Shown: piece after piece, positions 15,668-30,385 of the stretch
Layout of the letters: the number at the start of each line of letters is the position of its first letter
Position numbering within the stretch: position 1 is the stretch's first letter
From: Portunus trituberculatus
Lineage: Eukaryota > Arthropoda > Malacostraca > Decapoda > Portunidae
NCBI RefSeq assembly: GCF_017591435.1
Contig: NC_059301.1
Location: 13,949,254-14,013,253 of the forward strand
Length of the DNA: 64,000 nt
Direction of reading: 5' to 3'
Notes under the pieces: model-generated
Databases searched by the model: none
What the model saw: the letters and a program-made list of their open reading frames with translations, nothing else
What the model was told of the DNA's origin: nothing
Made by a program: the position numbers and the translations under genes

Positions 15668-15880
15668 GGTTCGTATTCTCAATCTTTCCTGTGCTTCACC
15701 TCTGCTATTTTAAAGGGCTTTATTTATATTTACACGAGTTTTTAAGGTGTTTTTACGGGTCTAGAGGCAGAGTGACAAGATTTCTATATTTTAAACTGGA
15801 GAAACATTCTTGAAAACCCGGCTAATCATCTCTGTGGCCTTGGAAAATAGTCGTGGTGCGAGAGCAAAGCGTTTCTGAAT
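15668..15880 (+). mobile_element. Second MITE-like family, copy i
   Basis: About 215 bp running from GGTTCGTATTCTCAA to GCAAAGCGTTTCTGAA, and sharing ACATTCTTGAAAACCC and TCTCTGTGGCCTTGGAAA with copies ii and iii. The ends are imperfect inverted repeats. No coding capacity. Confidence 0.65.
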
Positions 15881-16866
15881 ATGGACTTCAGTATCCTCCC
15901 CATCCCCTCTGTCTTTCTGAGACAGACTCATATTCAACTGTGCCTTACCCTGAAGCTTAACGAAATGATCTAATACAAATTGATTGTAAAATTTTGAGTC
16001 ATGTCACTGAGAACAAAGTTTAATTGGTGTATTTTTTGATTTTCTGTACTTATTTATTCATTTTGAAGAGAAAGAACGGCATTATAAATTTTTCCCTTTT
16101 TTTTTTCCAAGTCTATTTTTTCTTCTTAACTGCACTTCTTAATACATAAAAAATGTGATCCATTAGCTGATCTACATTAGTCCAGGCACTTTACCTTTGT
16201 GGACTGAAATAAAAGCATATCATACAGTGATTTGCAGTCAGAGAGTAAGTGCCACTGCCTCCCTCCTTTTAAGCTTTCGTGTATCATTAACTCCTCCCAA
16301 CTGTGATAGACTGTGCTTTGTACTGATGGATAGACCTGATACCAATTTCATGCGAACGAGTAGGAAGGACCTCTCTCAGACAGGTAGACATGCAAGTAGA
16401 CAGAAAGACACAGACTCGTAGCTGAACAAGAGAGAGAAAAAAATGTCCAAAAATATCAACTAACAAGACAAACAGATATACACACACAGATTCCACGCAA
16501 CCATTCGCGACAGAACAGGAGAAAAGGTAAAAAAATAGATAGAAAAAATATATATATCCTGCAAAATCAACCTCGCGAACACAAACCAGTGAAAGAGGAA
16601 CCGAGGAACATTCCCAGAAGAATAACAGCAAGCAATACGTGACACGGGCGATGAAACATAAAAACACAATACAATATGCTACGTATACACTCGTCCCTCT
16701 CCACCACCACACCCCACCTCACCGCCTCGCTGCCTTTACGAGGGTTCACGCACGGAGGGAGCAGGTGACGTAACGCATTGTACAGAAAATTAAGTAGGTA
16801 TATGACAGGAGCGTGCTTGTGCCTTGGTGTTTATCCAGAGGAGACGTGAAGTGACGCTATGTAGAA

Positions 16867-16867
<1 letters not shown>
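15881..16867. other. No gene seen
   Basis: Unique sequence. Confidence 0.45.

Positions 16868-19533
<2,666 letters not shown>

Positions 19534-19589
<56 letters not shown>
19534..19589. repeat. (TC)n microsatellite
   Basis: Perfect tract. Confidence 0.95.
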
Positions 19590-19592
<3 letters not shown>

Positions 19593-19684
19593 CCACCGCC
19601 TTGCATATAGGAACTAGATATATATAAAAAAATAGCCAAGAAAAAAGTGAACAGAAAAAAATATCATGCAAGGTAGTCATGCAA

Positions 19685-19713
19685 GCACACACACACACAC
19701 ACACACACACACG

Positions 19714-19753
<40 letters not shown>
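19685..19753. repeat. (CA)n microsatellite, one interruption
   Basis: Interrupted by GA at about 19713. Confidence 0.95.
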
Positions 19754-19754
<1 letters not shown>

Positions 19755-19904
19755 CACCCACGTAAACGTACTCAGTATATTCACGCACATAAAATAAAGA
19801 AAATATATAAAATAAAACTAAAAAAAGAAACAGAAATAAAATAAAGAAGGGAAATTATCCAACGCAATATTTTAGAGATTCTGGTAAAAAGATGACGCAT
19901 CCTG

Positions 19905-19928
19905 CACACGCACGCACGCACAGGCACG

Positions 19929-19996
<68 letters not shown>

Positions 19997-20027
19997 ACTT
20001 TAACACGCAAACACTCATGCAATTCAC

Positions 20028-20065
<38 letters not shown>

Positions 20066-20141
20066 GCATTTTTATGACCTATCATCTGACATGAAGTGAC
20101 AATGAAAAATAGAGGAAAAGTAATAAACTCAAGAATCTCCC

Positions 20142-20184
<43 letters not shown>
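19905..20184. repeat. Cluster of (CGCA)n, (CA)n and (TC)n tracts
   Basis: CGCA units, CA tracts at 19938-19992 and 20032-20063, and TC at 20146-20184. Confidence 0.93.
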
Positions 20185-20187
<3 letters not shown>

Positions 20188-21194
20188 TTACTACCAAAGA
20201 ATAGATTAATCATTTTTCATGTCAAGCCTCCTACGAATTAATAGTTTTAATGGTCACGATTCATTAATAACGATTCATTATGAGATTAGACGCGGGTTAT
20301 GGAAGAAGAAAAAGATGGATATTTGTTATTTATTCTCATTATATTCCTTCCGTACTCTCTTCACATTTACACAAATGAAAGGAAAAGATATAGAGAGAGC
20401 GAGAAAGAGCTAAAATCATTGATGTAAGATAAAATCATCGTCAGAGAGAGAGAGAGAGAGAGAGACAGACATAGAGGCTATGCGTGGAAGAAGGAACATG
20501 GGTTCTATTCGTGACCCAACCTGACCTTCCTCTTCTAAATGTCAGAAGCGTAGGTCATGAAAGAATTAAGTTTTGCAAATCCCAACGAGACATTATATAC
20601 TCGACCTCATGATATGATTCTTTATGGACACAATACACTGGAGAAGAAGAAAATTGTCAAGAATAGACCATTGGAGGAAACTCTACGTGTACATTGTATC
20701 TAAGAATAATCATAGTGAGGAAATTGACTGAAAGAGAAGTAAAAAAAAATATACATGAGAGAGAACCTTTCGTATATATTTAAACCAGAAATGATTGAAA
20801 GAGAACACGATTATGAAGTATAAGGAGAAACTTACACACATATTTAAACTAGTAATGAAGATAACTTAAAAGAATCAGTCACTTTTATAAGCCTTCAAAT
20901 TTGTTTCAATGAGATTACAAAATGGTTCCTTAATCGAACCATAATGGTTGGGCATGTTCTCGTGACTACTTTTACTAATGGTGATGCAGAGCCTATCAAA
21001 CTACGACAAGACAAGAGTTCAAACCATAATAATTCTGAAAACGTCCTTGAAAATGTTATTAACTTGAAAACCAGCGGAAATTGGACGTCAAAATGTTTTT
21101 TTTTCCTTCCTCATACATCAGAAGTCGACGAAAAGCAATAAAGGACAAATAGAAAGAAATGCTGGTTAACGTCTCTGAAATAGAAATTGGTGTA
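20185..21194. other. No gene seen
   Basis: AT-rich unique sequence with a short GA tract near 20443. Confidence 0.5.
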
Positions 21195-21325
21195 GGAGAA
21201 GCCTGTTTGGTTCCTCTGAGGTGCCTTGATATTCCTCCTTGGAAATAACTCAGGTCGTAGTCAGGAGGAAATACAAAAGCAGGAAGAGAGCTCCAGAGTT
21301 CACCAATTCGAGAATAGCGGTCGTA
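21195..21325 (-). mobile_element. Jockey-like LINE 3' fragment
   Basis: On the minus strand it reads GELWSSLPAFVFPPDYDLSY, then ISRHL, the LINE C-terminus. Confidence 0.65.
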
Positions 21326-21845
21326 ATGCGCCTCACCCACACACGCATTAAGGAACCATATGTGTCTCACAACAACAACTGCTGCAGCGCCATCACTCAC
21401 ACTCACAGTCCTCCATTACCACACTTGGCTATGCAATTACACACATTTATAACCACAAAAAACGGGATAAAACCAAGAAATATGAGTGAAGCTAATGCAT
21501 GTACTTACGTATGCATTCTCGTCCTCGGTTTCTGTCTTTCTCCGTCTCTCAGTCCATCCATCTCCCCCCACACATATTATTTTTCTCGTATCACCGTTTT
21601 CTTTCATGTTCCTTCCTCGCACTGCCTTCCCCCTACTTAGCTCCTGCCACCCACCCGTCTTCTGCGTCCCTCCCTCCTGCCTCTCCTCCCTTCCTCCCTC
21701 CTTCCCTCCCTCCCTTCCTTACAGCACACCCGCACTGCGTCGCTGAGTTGGTGGCGTTATGCAATTCATTATAGAAGCTCTCGTGTCACTCAGTCAAAGC
21801 TTTCCCTCCTTCTCTCGCTGGGGTGCTGCCACTGAGAAGCTTGTT

Positions 21846-21848
<3 letters not shown>

Positions 21849-21908
<60 letters not shown>

Positions 21909-21961
21909 TACATTACTGACAAAACAAGGAGACCTACATCTCATATTGATAAACAAACACC

Positions 21962-22026
<65 letters not shown>
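21849..22026. repeat. (GA)n and (CA)n microsatellites
   Basis: GA tract at 21849-21906 and CA tract at 21965-22026. Confidence 0.96.
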
Positions 22027-22028
<2 letters not shown>

Positions 22029-23241
22029 TTGCTAGGAGTCACGCGCCGCCTTGGCTCCCCTCCGAGAACAAGGCAATTAATTATATGGACGTATATCTGA
22101 ATTCAAAGTGGCGTTTAGCCGCCATTTAGACGCATTAGCATGAGTGAATCTCGCCTGGCCGTCCTCTAGGTGGGTCTCTTGGTCACAACACGCTTGCTGC
22201 CTCACTAGTGTCACTGGCGGCTTACTAAGTGACTCCTGGTGACTTGATGAAAGTTAACTGGATAATTACGATATTCATATAATATTTATTTCTATTTTCC
22301 GTTCCTTCAGTGTTCCTGTCATCTTTTGCCACAGAGGACCAACCTTCAACAATGATTCTTCGCTGATTCCTCACCTACACCCAACACAAGCATGTCTTCC
22401 TTCATTGCATCCATAATAGATCTAATTTTCATATGAAAAGGCGAAAACTTAAGAATTAAAAACACACTGAAAAACATTAATCAGAGATCAAGTATTGAGT
22501 ACTGCTCTCCCTAATATAATTCAGAAGCAAAAAAAAAGTTTCATCGTGGTTGGTCATATTTCATCCTTGAAACACTACGCAATAGTCATCGCAATGTGGA
22601 AGAACAAAGACAACAAAGGAGAGTTACAGGTGTCTATCATGATATAATGCTTATTGTTCATTAATTAAAGCTAAGATGGATTTCTTTTCCACACTTACAA
22701 GATGGAAGAACAGAGAGTGGAAGAAAGTTCCTGGGAATATTATGATATCCTGAACGCTTTTTAATGATCATATAAAATTTGAATTTTTTGGGAGTATTAG
22801 GAAGTGGAAGGCGAGAGAACAGAGACTACCAGTGGATTCCAAAATATATTATAAGAATAATACTTATCGTTCATAAACTGAGTAAAAGTAGAAAAACTTT
22901 TAACAGTTCAGTTCTTCACTATTACAGCGGCACCTCCTAAATGTTCCTAGAATGTATGCTAAAGACACTGATAGCAAGGGACTTAACCATTGCAATATTC
23001 AACCTCGTTACCGAACCCCTGGCCAGCCCGCATACCGTCCCGCTGTGAATTATGCAAGTGAAACGCTAATGGTTCTTAAAAGAGGGCATTTAGCGACCCC
23101 CTCCCTCTCGAATCAGGGGAATTAGATGACCCGTGTTTGCCCCTGCATGCGATCCACAGACGTGCTTCTGCTCCACACCTCGTGCACACCCTATGACCTT
23201 GATCCTCGATATTCATTTGCATTTACGATCACTAAAAGCCA
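22027..23241. other. No gene; possible regulatory islands
   Basis: Two microsatellite-free, TAAT-rich islands at about 22050-22170 and 22985-23130 in AT-rich sequence (see findings). Confidence 0.35.
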
Positions 23242-23316
<75 letters not shown>

Positions 23317-23328
23317 ACACACACACAC
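23242..23328. repeat. (CA)n microsatellite
   Basis: About 87 bp with a single TA interruption. Confidence 0.96.
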
Positions 23329-23759
23329 ATTAGTTTTTTTAGTGTCTTTTGCAGCTCTTCACCGAGTCGTTCGTATATTTTCAAACTTCTCAGCGACTTA
23401 CCTCTCATACATTTAGAAGATTCTAGTTTTTGTGGCTTTCAAGATAGCGTTTATGATTTTAATGATAGTTTTATTCACAATTTCGCATCAGCAGGGGTCA
23501 AAAACTCATGAGAACACACCCTATTATCTCTGCGGGTTTTGAAATAGTCCTTATGATGGGACAAATGCTCAACAATACGGGCTACGCCCACGCAGCAGAG
23601 TGGTGGTAACTTTCAAGTGCTATAACGCACCAATATTTCAGATCAGCCTCAATCTGTTTCCTTCCCAAAACTGCACATTTGACTTTTCTTATCTCCTTTT
23701 TTAATGTTACTTCAGTAGGCATTTGAACATAAACGCAGAGTTTTTTTTTTTAATCTCTC

Positions 23760-23905
23760 TTTTTTTTTAGAGGGGTTTTGGTCAAAGGTAACAAAATAAC
23801 AACGAAAGAAAGGGCTTGGTGAAGATGCCAGTCCCCAAAAAACAGAATAGTCCAAAATAACATCGGAAATCACGGAGACGTGTCTTGAATTCTTCCTCTT
23901 GAAGG
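23760..23905 (-). mobile_element. LINE extreme 3' end
   Basis: On the minus strand it reads FKRKNSRHVSV, then FWGLASSPSPFF, ending in an A-rich tail near 23760. It abuts a TTAA MITE, so one element may have landed beside the other. Confidence 0.5.
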
Positions 23906-23908
23906 AGA

Positions 23909-24107
23909 TTACCCCTTCAATATTGAGGCGCATTTCTACCTTGATTTTAGGGTATGATTAGACGATTTTATTTACACTAGAAAATGTGTATGGAGGTCAA
24001 AAGTCTTTAATATTCTAATCCCAACATATGTTTCTGAAGCTGTATAAAATCGCCAAAGAATAAGTAGAATGAATATGAAAATGCGTCTTGGTACTGAAGA
24101 GATTTAA
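23909..24107 (+). mobile_element. TTAA MITE, copy 3
   Basis: Same orientation as copy 1, with ends TTACCCCTTCAATATTG and GGTACTGAAGAGATTTAA. The left TTAA is mutated. It directly abuts a LINE 3' end. Confidence 0.75.
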
Positions 24108-24749
24108 GCAAAGAGTATTTTGATAGACAGTTGAATGAAAGAATGGATCGTTTTGAATACGAAGTGTGGTTATTGAACTTTTACCGCGAGGATCAGTATT
24201 GAATTTTTAACGTGAGGAGCTGTACATAACCAATCACTTAGAATAACGTGCAGCCATTCGTCTCTTCATGTTGTCTCTGTGTCTCGGTAAACTAAAACTA
24301 TCAGTTATATATGTGCCTTTAAAAAGTAATGCGGTATTGATATGACTATCTGTAACTTCAAACGTATCACTTTCAGCAAATTTGGCTAAATATTTATAAA
24401 TCTGAAGTAATGACAGCTACTACCTTCAACACATTTGACGATGTACTGTGGAGAATTTTTACAATACTGAATAATTTTTGTGAAAGGTGGAATAGTCTAA
24501 CAGGATGCGTCATCTTGTAGAGGAGTATTTTACGAATTTTTTGTAATGATTCATAAAATAAATCTGCGTAAGCGAGGACTTAACACAAAGACAAAAAAGA
24601 AACATAATTGCTGACGGAAGTTTTAAAGTTGGAAGAGCTGTCAAAAAACATCGATTCCATGATATACTGGACATGTGAAAAGCCGTCTAGAGAAAGAAGA
24701 AGTTGTAATATTTCATAAGGAACGCGCCTCTTTGTGATTACATAAAGAT

Positions 24750-24800
24750 CCACCACCACCACCACCACCACCACCACCACCACTACCACCACTACCATTA
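24750..24800. repeat. (CCA)n trinucleotide repeat
   Basis: CCACCA array with a few CTA units. Confidence 0.92.
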
Positions 24801-25137
24801 CCATCATCAAACTAACTGTAACGCTGACCCCAACACACACATTACTACCCTACTTATGGATTCTAAATGGAGAAACTGTAGTTGTGCTAGTGAGAAATGT
24901 AATTAGACTAAATGAATCGCCTCTTAATTACACACAAACGCCTTATCTGGCAGCCATTAAGTGTACTGACGGGTTGAGGCCAGACAGACAACGCGCCATT
25001 AACCAACAGAGTCCTTCGGATACACCGTGGGAGTAGTGACCCAGTACCCGCCTGACCCACATAGACCACTGGGACTCCCCGTCTCTGTTTACTGGAAGGA
25101 TATTAACCGCGTTTAGCCGGAAAGAGAGAAGGGGAAT

Positions 25138-25138
<1 letters not shown>

Positions 25139-25172
<34 letters not shown>
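25139..25172. repeat. (GA)n microsatellite
   Basis: Followed by degenerate GACAGACA-rich sequence to about 25265. Confidence 0.92.
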
Positions 25173-25173
<1 letters not shown>

Positions 25174-25617
25174 AAACAGTCAGACAAATAAACAGATAGA
25201 CATTTAGCAAAAATAGACAGAGAAACAGACAGACAGAAAGAGAAACGGACAGACACAAACAGAGAGGTAAAGGTAATAAACCAGATTTATGCACACCTAT
25301 GCATTACACCTTCACACTTTACGGCATGCTTTTTAGAAATAACAATGTGTTGTGGCTTACAGTTGTGTTCCCAGCGCGGTGTGTTGAACGTGTCAACAAC
25401 AACAATAATAATAACAACTACGCTCGATGCATTAATGTTTGAATTACTCCTGCACTCCGTACATGCCTCACCTATCTTAATTTTGAAGTTCTTTGCTGAT
25501 TGTTTCTAATACTATAATCATCATCATCATCAACAACAATAATAACTACTGCTACTACTGCTATTGTTGCTATTATCATTTCTACTGCGCCATCTATCAA
25601 ATCCACATGATATGAAT

Positions 25618-25641
25618 GTGTGTGTGTGTGTGTGTGTGTGT
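25618..25641. repeat. (GT)n microsatellite
   Basis: Short perfect tract. Confidence 0.9.
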
Positions 25642-26799
25642 GTACTCAGCGATCGCTTCGTCCTCTACTCCTTGACAGATGTGGTCGATCCCCAGTGTGT
25701 AGTGAACCATAAACCTGATCTGCTGCTTGTATATTTCATAAAGAAGAGAAAGAAAAAAAAATGTTATGTCCCTTATGCATGTTTAAAAGGTTGGATGGAT
25801 TGAGGAACAACGCTTCAAGTGTGTGGGTCAGAATGATAAATCACGGGAGCCATTGCTTTGTTCGCGGGAATCCTGTGAGTGAGTGTGTGAGCGTGTGGGT
25901 GTCTCAGTTTCTTTTTTTTTTCATGCCTGAAGAAGGTTGACCAAGGTCATCATATTGGTGAAAAAAACATGTACTGCCTTAGAAAAAAGTTAAATATTGA
26001 AAAAAATCAACGTCTGCAGCTGATAAAAGTCGAAATGTACCGATTCTCTTTTCTTTAAGCAGTTAAGTCACATCAGGCACGAAAAACTCAGCGCCAAAAA
26101 AAAAAAAAAAAAAAAAACGCAAACTAAGCAACGTCTTCAAATTAACTTCAGTTTATCTTTTCTCAATTTCTGGTTGAAAATGGTTCGGGGCATGAAATAG
26201 TAAAGAAAACTGTTACACAATGTATACAAGTTAATATCAGCTTAATTCTCTGGAATCTGTCTCAGCTGAATATAGTTTGTGGCGTAGAATAGGAAGGAAC
26301 AAAAAAAAAAAATTCAGTTTGTTGCTATGATAAACTTCAGGCACTCCGTTAAAATCACTGTGAAAAAAAAAACCCTTGAAATGCCTCAAATGTGTTTCTT
26401 TCTAGTTGAGCGCAAATTCAAGCCAACTGATGCGTTTTTTAAGCTTTTACGTCGCTGTTTCTTTGATGAATGAAGGCCAGGACTATGCCTATTAGCAAAG
26501 GGTATTGGTTATCACATTTGGGAACCGTTACATGGAGCAGATTCCCTTCCTAACCTCTGACTATGTGAGGGATTCGAGCCCTGATTCGAACACTAGCGCC
26601 CTTTCACTCACACTACCACTGGAGCAACGGCAGAATTCTACAGTTATGCCTGCAAATAACATAACAGATAATGGTAGTCACTCCTCCACTCACTCTAGCT
26701 GATCGTGCTGAAGTCACTATCCAGTCACGCTATTCTGGAAGCAATGTTGGCACCGCTAATCTCATTGACGGTGATAAAGAGAGGCGGTGGCACACTTAC

Positions 26800-27054
26800 T
26801 TTGGTGAGGTTGAATGTGGCGTTGTAGCTGAAGGTGAGATGCACGAAGGAGGCGAACACATCCTTGTACGTGACGGTAAAGTCCTCAGGGGGCGCGGGAG
26901 GCGGGGGCGTGGTGGTGGTGGGACCCGTGAAGATGTGCGCCTCTGTGGTCAGCCCCGGCGGGATGGCAGCGGCCCCCAGAACGCCCGCCGGCACTCCGCA
27001 CCACGCCCACACCCACGCCCACACCAAGCTCACGGTACGACACGGTCTGTACAT
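26800..27054 (-). CDS. First coding exon of an unrecognised secreted or membrane protein
   Basis: The ATG at 27054 opens 85 codons ending at a consensus donor (AAA|GTAAGT) in phase 0. Residues 1-28 look like a signal peptide: a short basic start, a Trp/Val/Ala/Leu core (VSLVWAWVWAW), then Ala/Gly before the likely cleavage. A Thr/Pro linker follows (TGPTTTTPPPPAPPEDF). It ends with a beta-rich stretch (VTYKDVFASFVHL) and two N-glycosylation sequons (NAT, NLT). The exon sits in a GC- and CpG-rich island that is clearly richer than its surroundings, as expected for a first exon and promoter. Further exons should lie at lower coordinates; I could not identify any between 1 and 26.8 kb. I do not recognise the family. 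Confidence 0.6.
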
Positions 27055-27500
27055 ACTAGTAAGGCGAGTAGCGAGTCGAGTGTTCGCATAGGAGAGGCTC
27101 AAAGGTGAGGCTTCCCAGGGCTTCTCCCGCCGCACTTGGCACACGCAAGCAAGGCCGCTGCCCTCAAGGCGTCCCCCGCTCCTCCGCCTCTTTCTCTCCC
27201 CGAAGACCTCAGAGGAACATGGTTTTCCGTCTGGCTGATCACCTTTCCTTTCCAGCCTGTCTTCATGTCGCTCAGGGGCCGCGTTGAGAGGCCTGTCTGC
27301 GGGGCCTGGGACCACACAAAGCCTCAGCAGGGGGTGGCTATTCGCTGGGCCTGAGTCTCTGGCTGGATCGGCGGCCGCAGCATGATCTTGGCGGGGAAAA
27401 CGTGAGCAGCGAGAAGACAGAACTGCAGACGGAGGCGTGGTTGTGGTGGAACGGTGGTGGTGTGGTGGTGGTGAGGGAGCGTGGCCTGTAGTTGTGGTGT
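27055..27500 (-). promoter_or_regulatory. GC/CpG-rich island upstream of the signal-peptide exon
   Basis: GC-rich sequence with many CpG, next to the ATG at 27054. It is the likely 5' UTR and promoter of that gene. No TATA box is obvious. Confidence 0.4.
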
Positions 27501-29302
27501 GTGCTGTTGGTTAGCGTGCAGCGTGGGTCGTGTAATAATGCAATGGAGATTATTAGTGTTGTTGTTGATATTGTTGTTGTTGTTGTTTTGGTGGTGGTGG
27601 AAGTGGAGGAGATGGTAGTAGTGATAGTGGTGGTGGTAGAGTCGTGGCGGAAAGGAAGTGCTCGGCGACGCTCTGCCCAACACACTGACCCTCCACCTGT
27701 CCACCAACCTTTCCTCCACCCTCCCTCTTCCTCTACTCCACATCCTCCCCCTCTTCTTCCCCCACCTCCAGCCTTACCCGTCTTAATGCCTCATATCCCC
27801 TCTTCCTTGCCCCTCCACCTTCTCATCGCCTCATTGCTTTAGAAACCCCCCTTAGTCTCCTCTTTACTCCCTCACCCAGTCCTTCCTTCCCTTCCCTCCA
27901 AGTCTTCACCCTTCATCACCCTGACCTTCCTTCTTTCCCTCCCTCCTCTTCTTTCCCTTTCCGCCACGCCTCACTTACTCTTCCTTTCCCATAACTCCTC
28001 TTTTTTCACCTTTTTCTTGTTTCTTATCCTCCTTCCCTGTCTCCCTCCCACCGTCATTTATCTCCACCTAGTAATTAACTCGATCTCTCTCAATAAATTA
28101 CCTGTGATCAGACTTCGATCTGCCGCGGCCTTAGGTAACGAATAGCCGCCCAGGAACGTTTATTCTCCTTCGCTAAGAGTCTTGGCGTCAGCGCAGTGCG
28201 GGAAACGTGTGCGTGCCCTAATGCACATAGAAACAGCGCCGCCAGTTGGAGGTTATGACGCGTCCCTGGTTGTGAGTGATTCTTGTGGTCGCTTGCGTGT
28301 TATGTGGGAGGACGTGCAAGGCTTTGCGTCTTGTCCACAGGTATTTACGACTTGTGAAGTACGAACATAGATATGAGACGTGAGTTACGGCGCCGCGACA
28401 AGGTGGTAAGAGTGAGTTGCGTCTCTCGTTGTAAATTGTGGTGAGCCGGTTCGAAATCGGAACATTTGCGCCGGAAAGTGAGCATCGTACCGCGTAGCCT
28501 CGTGACTCCAGGTGTGGTGAGCGAAGGATGATTGCGTGCAGCACAAACACAATAGAAGCAATCAAGGCGGCACAGAAGAGTAATGCAAAACATGTCTAAC
28601 AGGTACAGAATACGTTAAATACAAATCACACTACTTGCTATTGAATCAATTAATCGATTGCGGAGCCAGTTAGTTAAAACTGCCCCATTTGTATACTAAG
28701 GAGCGACGTCGCCACTGAATGTCTCAGCATAAAATCAATAGGTAAGAATGTCAGTTGCTATAATGGAAGGTAACCAAAAAGTTGCAGCAAAATTACACAA
28801 AAAAGATAATTCATAAACACACAAAATAGTATGATAAAATAATATTGAAAATAGAATAAAACATAAAAGAATGAAGAAAAACTATGAGCATAAAAAGAAG
28901 ATGACTTTAAACATAATGATAAGAAAATAAACTGATTACAAATAGGAACTAAAAAGAATGAATGTGAAACGATTACATACATTAGCATCATTTCACGTAA
29001 CATACATGCCATACAAATAATCACAAAACCAATATATTGTACAGATGTCACGTAAACAGACTTAAACAAACCAAATCTAGTCTTAGCTAACCTGACTTTA
29101 CTTAACCACACCGAATAATCAAAGTCTCAAACCGTGTATTGGTCTTTGCTCCTCCTTTGTATTCCTGTGTGTGAGAAGCAAACAATGGGGTTGAAACGCA
29201 AGGAAGGACAGGGAGGGTGCTTGTCTTGGGCGTTCAACAGGCGACGGGATGCGAACCGGAGTAAGTGATTATGTGCGTGTAGCAAGCCACTAGGAAGCCA
29301 CT

Positions 29303-29303
<1 letters not shown>
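27501..29303. other. No gene seen
   Basis: Degenerate GTT/GGT trinucleotides at 27420-27640, a pyrimidine-rich stretch at 27700-28050, then unique sequence. Confidence 0.45.

Positions 29304-29369
<66 letters not shown>
29304..29369. repeat. (TG)n microsatellite
   Basis: Perfect tract. Confidence 0.96.
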
Positions 29370-29613
29370 ATGTGCGTGTATGGCGTGGCGTGTGCGAAGG
29401 GAGCCTGATTTTCTTCATTTAGTGTTATAAGAAAGGGATGGAACACACTGGCTGGGATAGGTATCGACCTCATGTGTCCCTCCCACAACACTCTCTTCCT
29501 TCCCTCCTTCCTCCTTTCCTTCTGTCCTTCCCTCCTTCCTTCCATATCCCCTCCTCCCTTCCTTCATTCCTTTTTTACTCTCATCGTAAGGCTGTCTCTC
29601 CTGTGCCGTACCG

Positions 29614-29614
<1 letters not shown>

Positions 29615-29659
<45 letters not shown>
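29615..29659. repeat. (CA)n microsatellite
   Basis: Perfect tract after a TCCCT/CCTT-rich stretch. Confidence 0.95.
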
Positions 29660-29663
<4 letters not shown>

Positions 29664-29859
29664 TCATGCAGGTGAAAAGACTCCATTAGTACTGGAGCAG
29701 GTATTCCAGCCAGACCATTCGCTGACTGTACCATAACGGAGAAGAAACACGCTTTGTCACGCTCAATCACGCTCATTCACGTACTCATATATTTATCCGC
29801 CAAGCTCCGTACAAAGCAACACTAAGTCAATTTCTCTCTTTCCTCGCACTTAACGCACT

Positions 29860-30385
29860 TAGTGACTCTGAAAACGAAAAAGTAGGTTGTGTATAATCAT
29901 GTGCACGAGTGAGAAAAAAAAAAAAAAAAAGAAGTCAAGAAGTGCTCATAGTTGCTCCTGTGTAAAAGAAAGTCTCTCTCTTCTTTACACTAATCGAAGT
30001 TCATGAGTCTGAAAATGAAGAAATAGTGTTGCGGTCTTGCCAGTTTTCAATGTATATAATTACGTGCCTGAATGAGAACAATGAAATAAAAAAAGGAAAA
30101 CACACCAAGGCTATTAGTTTTCCGATGTAAATCATATTCTCTATTTTTCCAAGTAAATGGTGGTAGTTGCTCTGAGAGTCAGTTTTATTCTATATAATTA
30201 AGTGCATGGATGACAGAAAAAAAAAAGCATCAAGGCTACAAGTCAAGAACTGGTGATAAATGTTCATGTGTAAATCAGTTTCCCTTTCCTTTCCAAGACA
30301 AACACAGGCATACTCAGTGTATATAATTGTTTGCATGACTGAGAACAAAAAAAAAAAAAAGAAAAAAAAAAGATCAAGGCCATTA
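29860..30385. repeat. Degenerate tandem repeat, period about 130-160 bp
   Basis: Four copies of GTATATAATT-(A/G)-GTGC-TGA-TGAGA followed by an A-run occur at 29891, 30051, 30190 and 30317. Most are followed by AAGGCTA-like sequence. Confidence 0.6.

Larger units (their letters stand above)
24801..26799. other. No gene seen
   Basis: A possible regulatory island at about 24890-25110, then A-rich runs. Confidence 0.4.
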
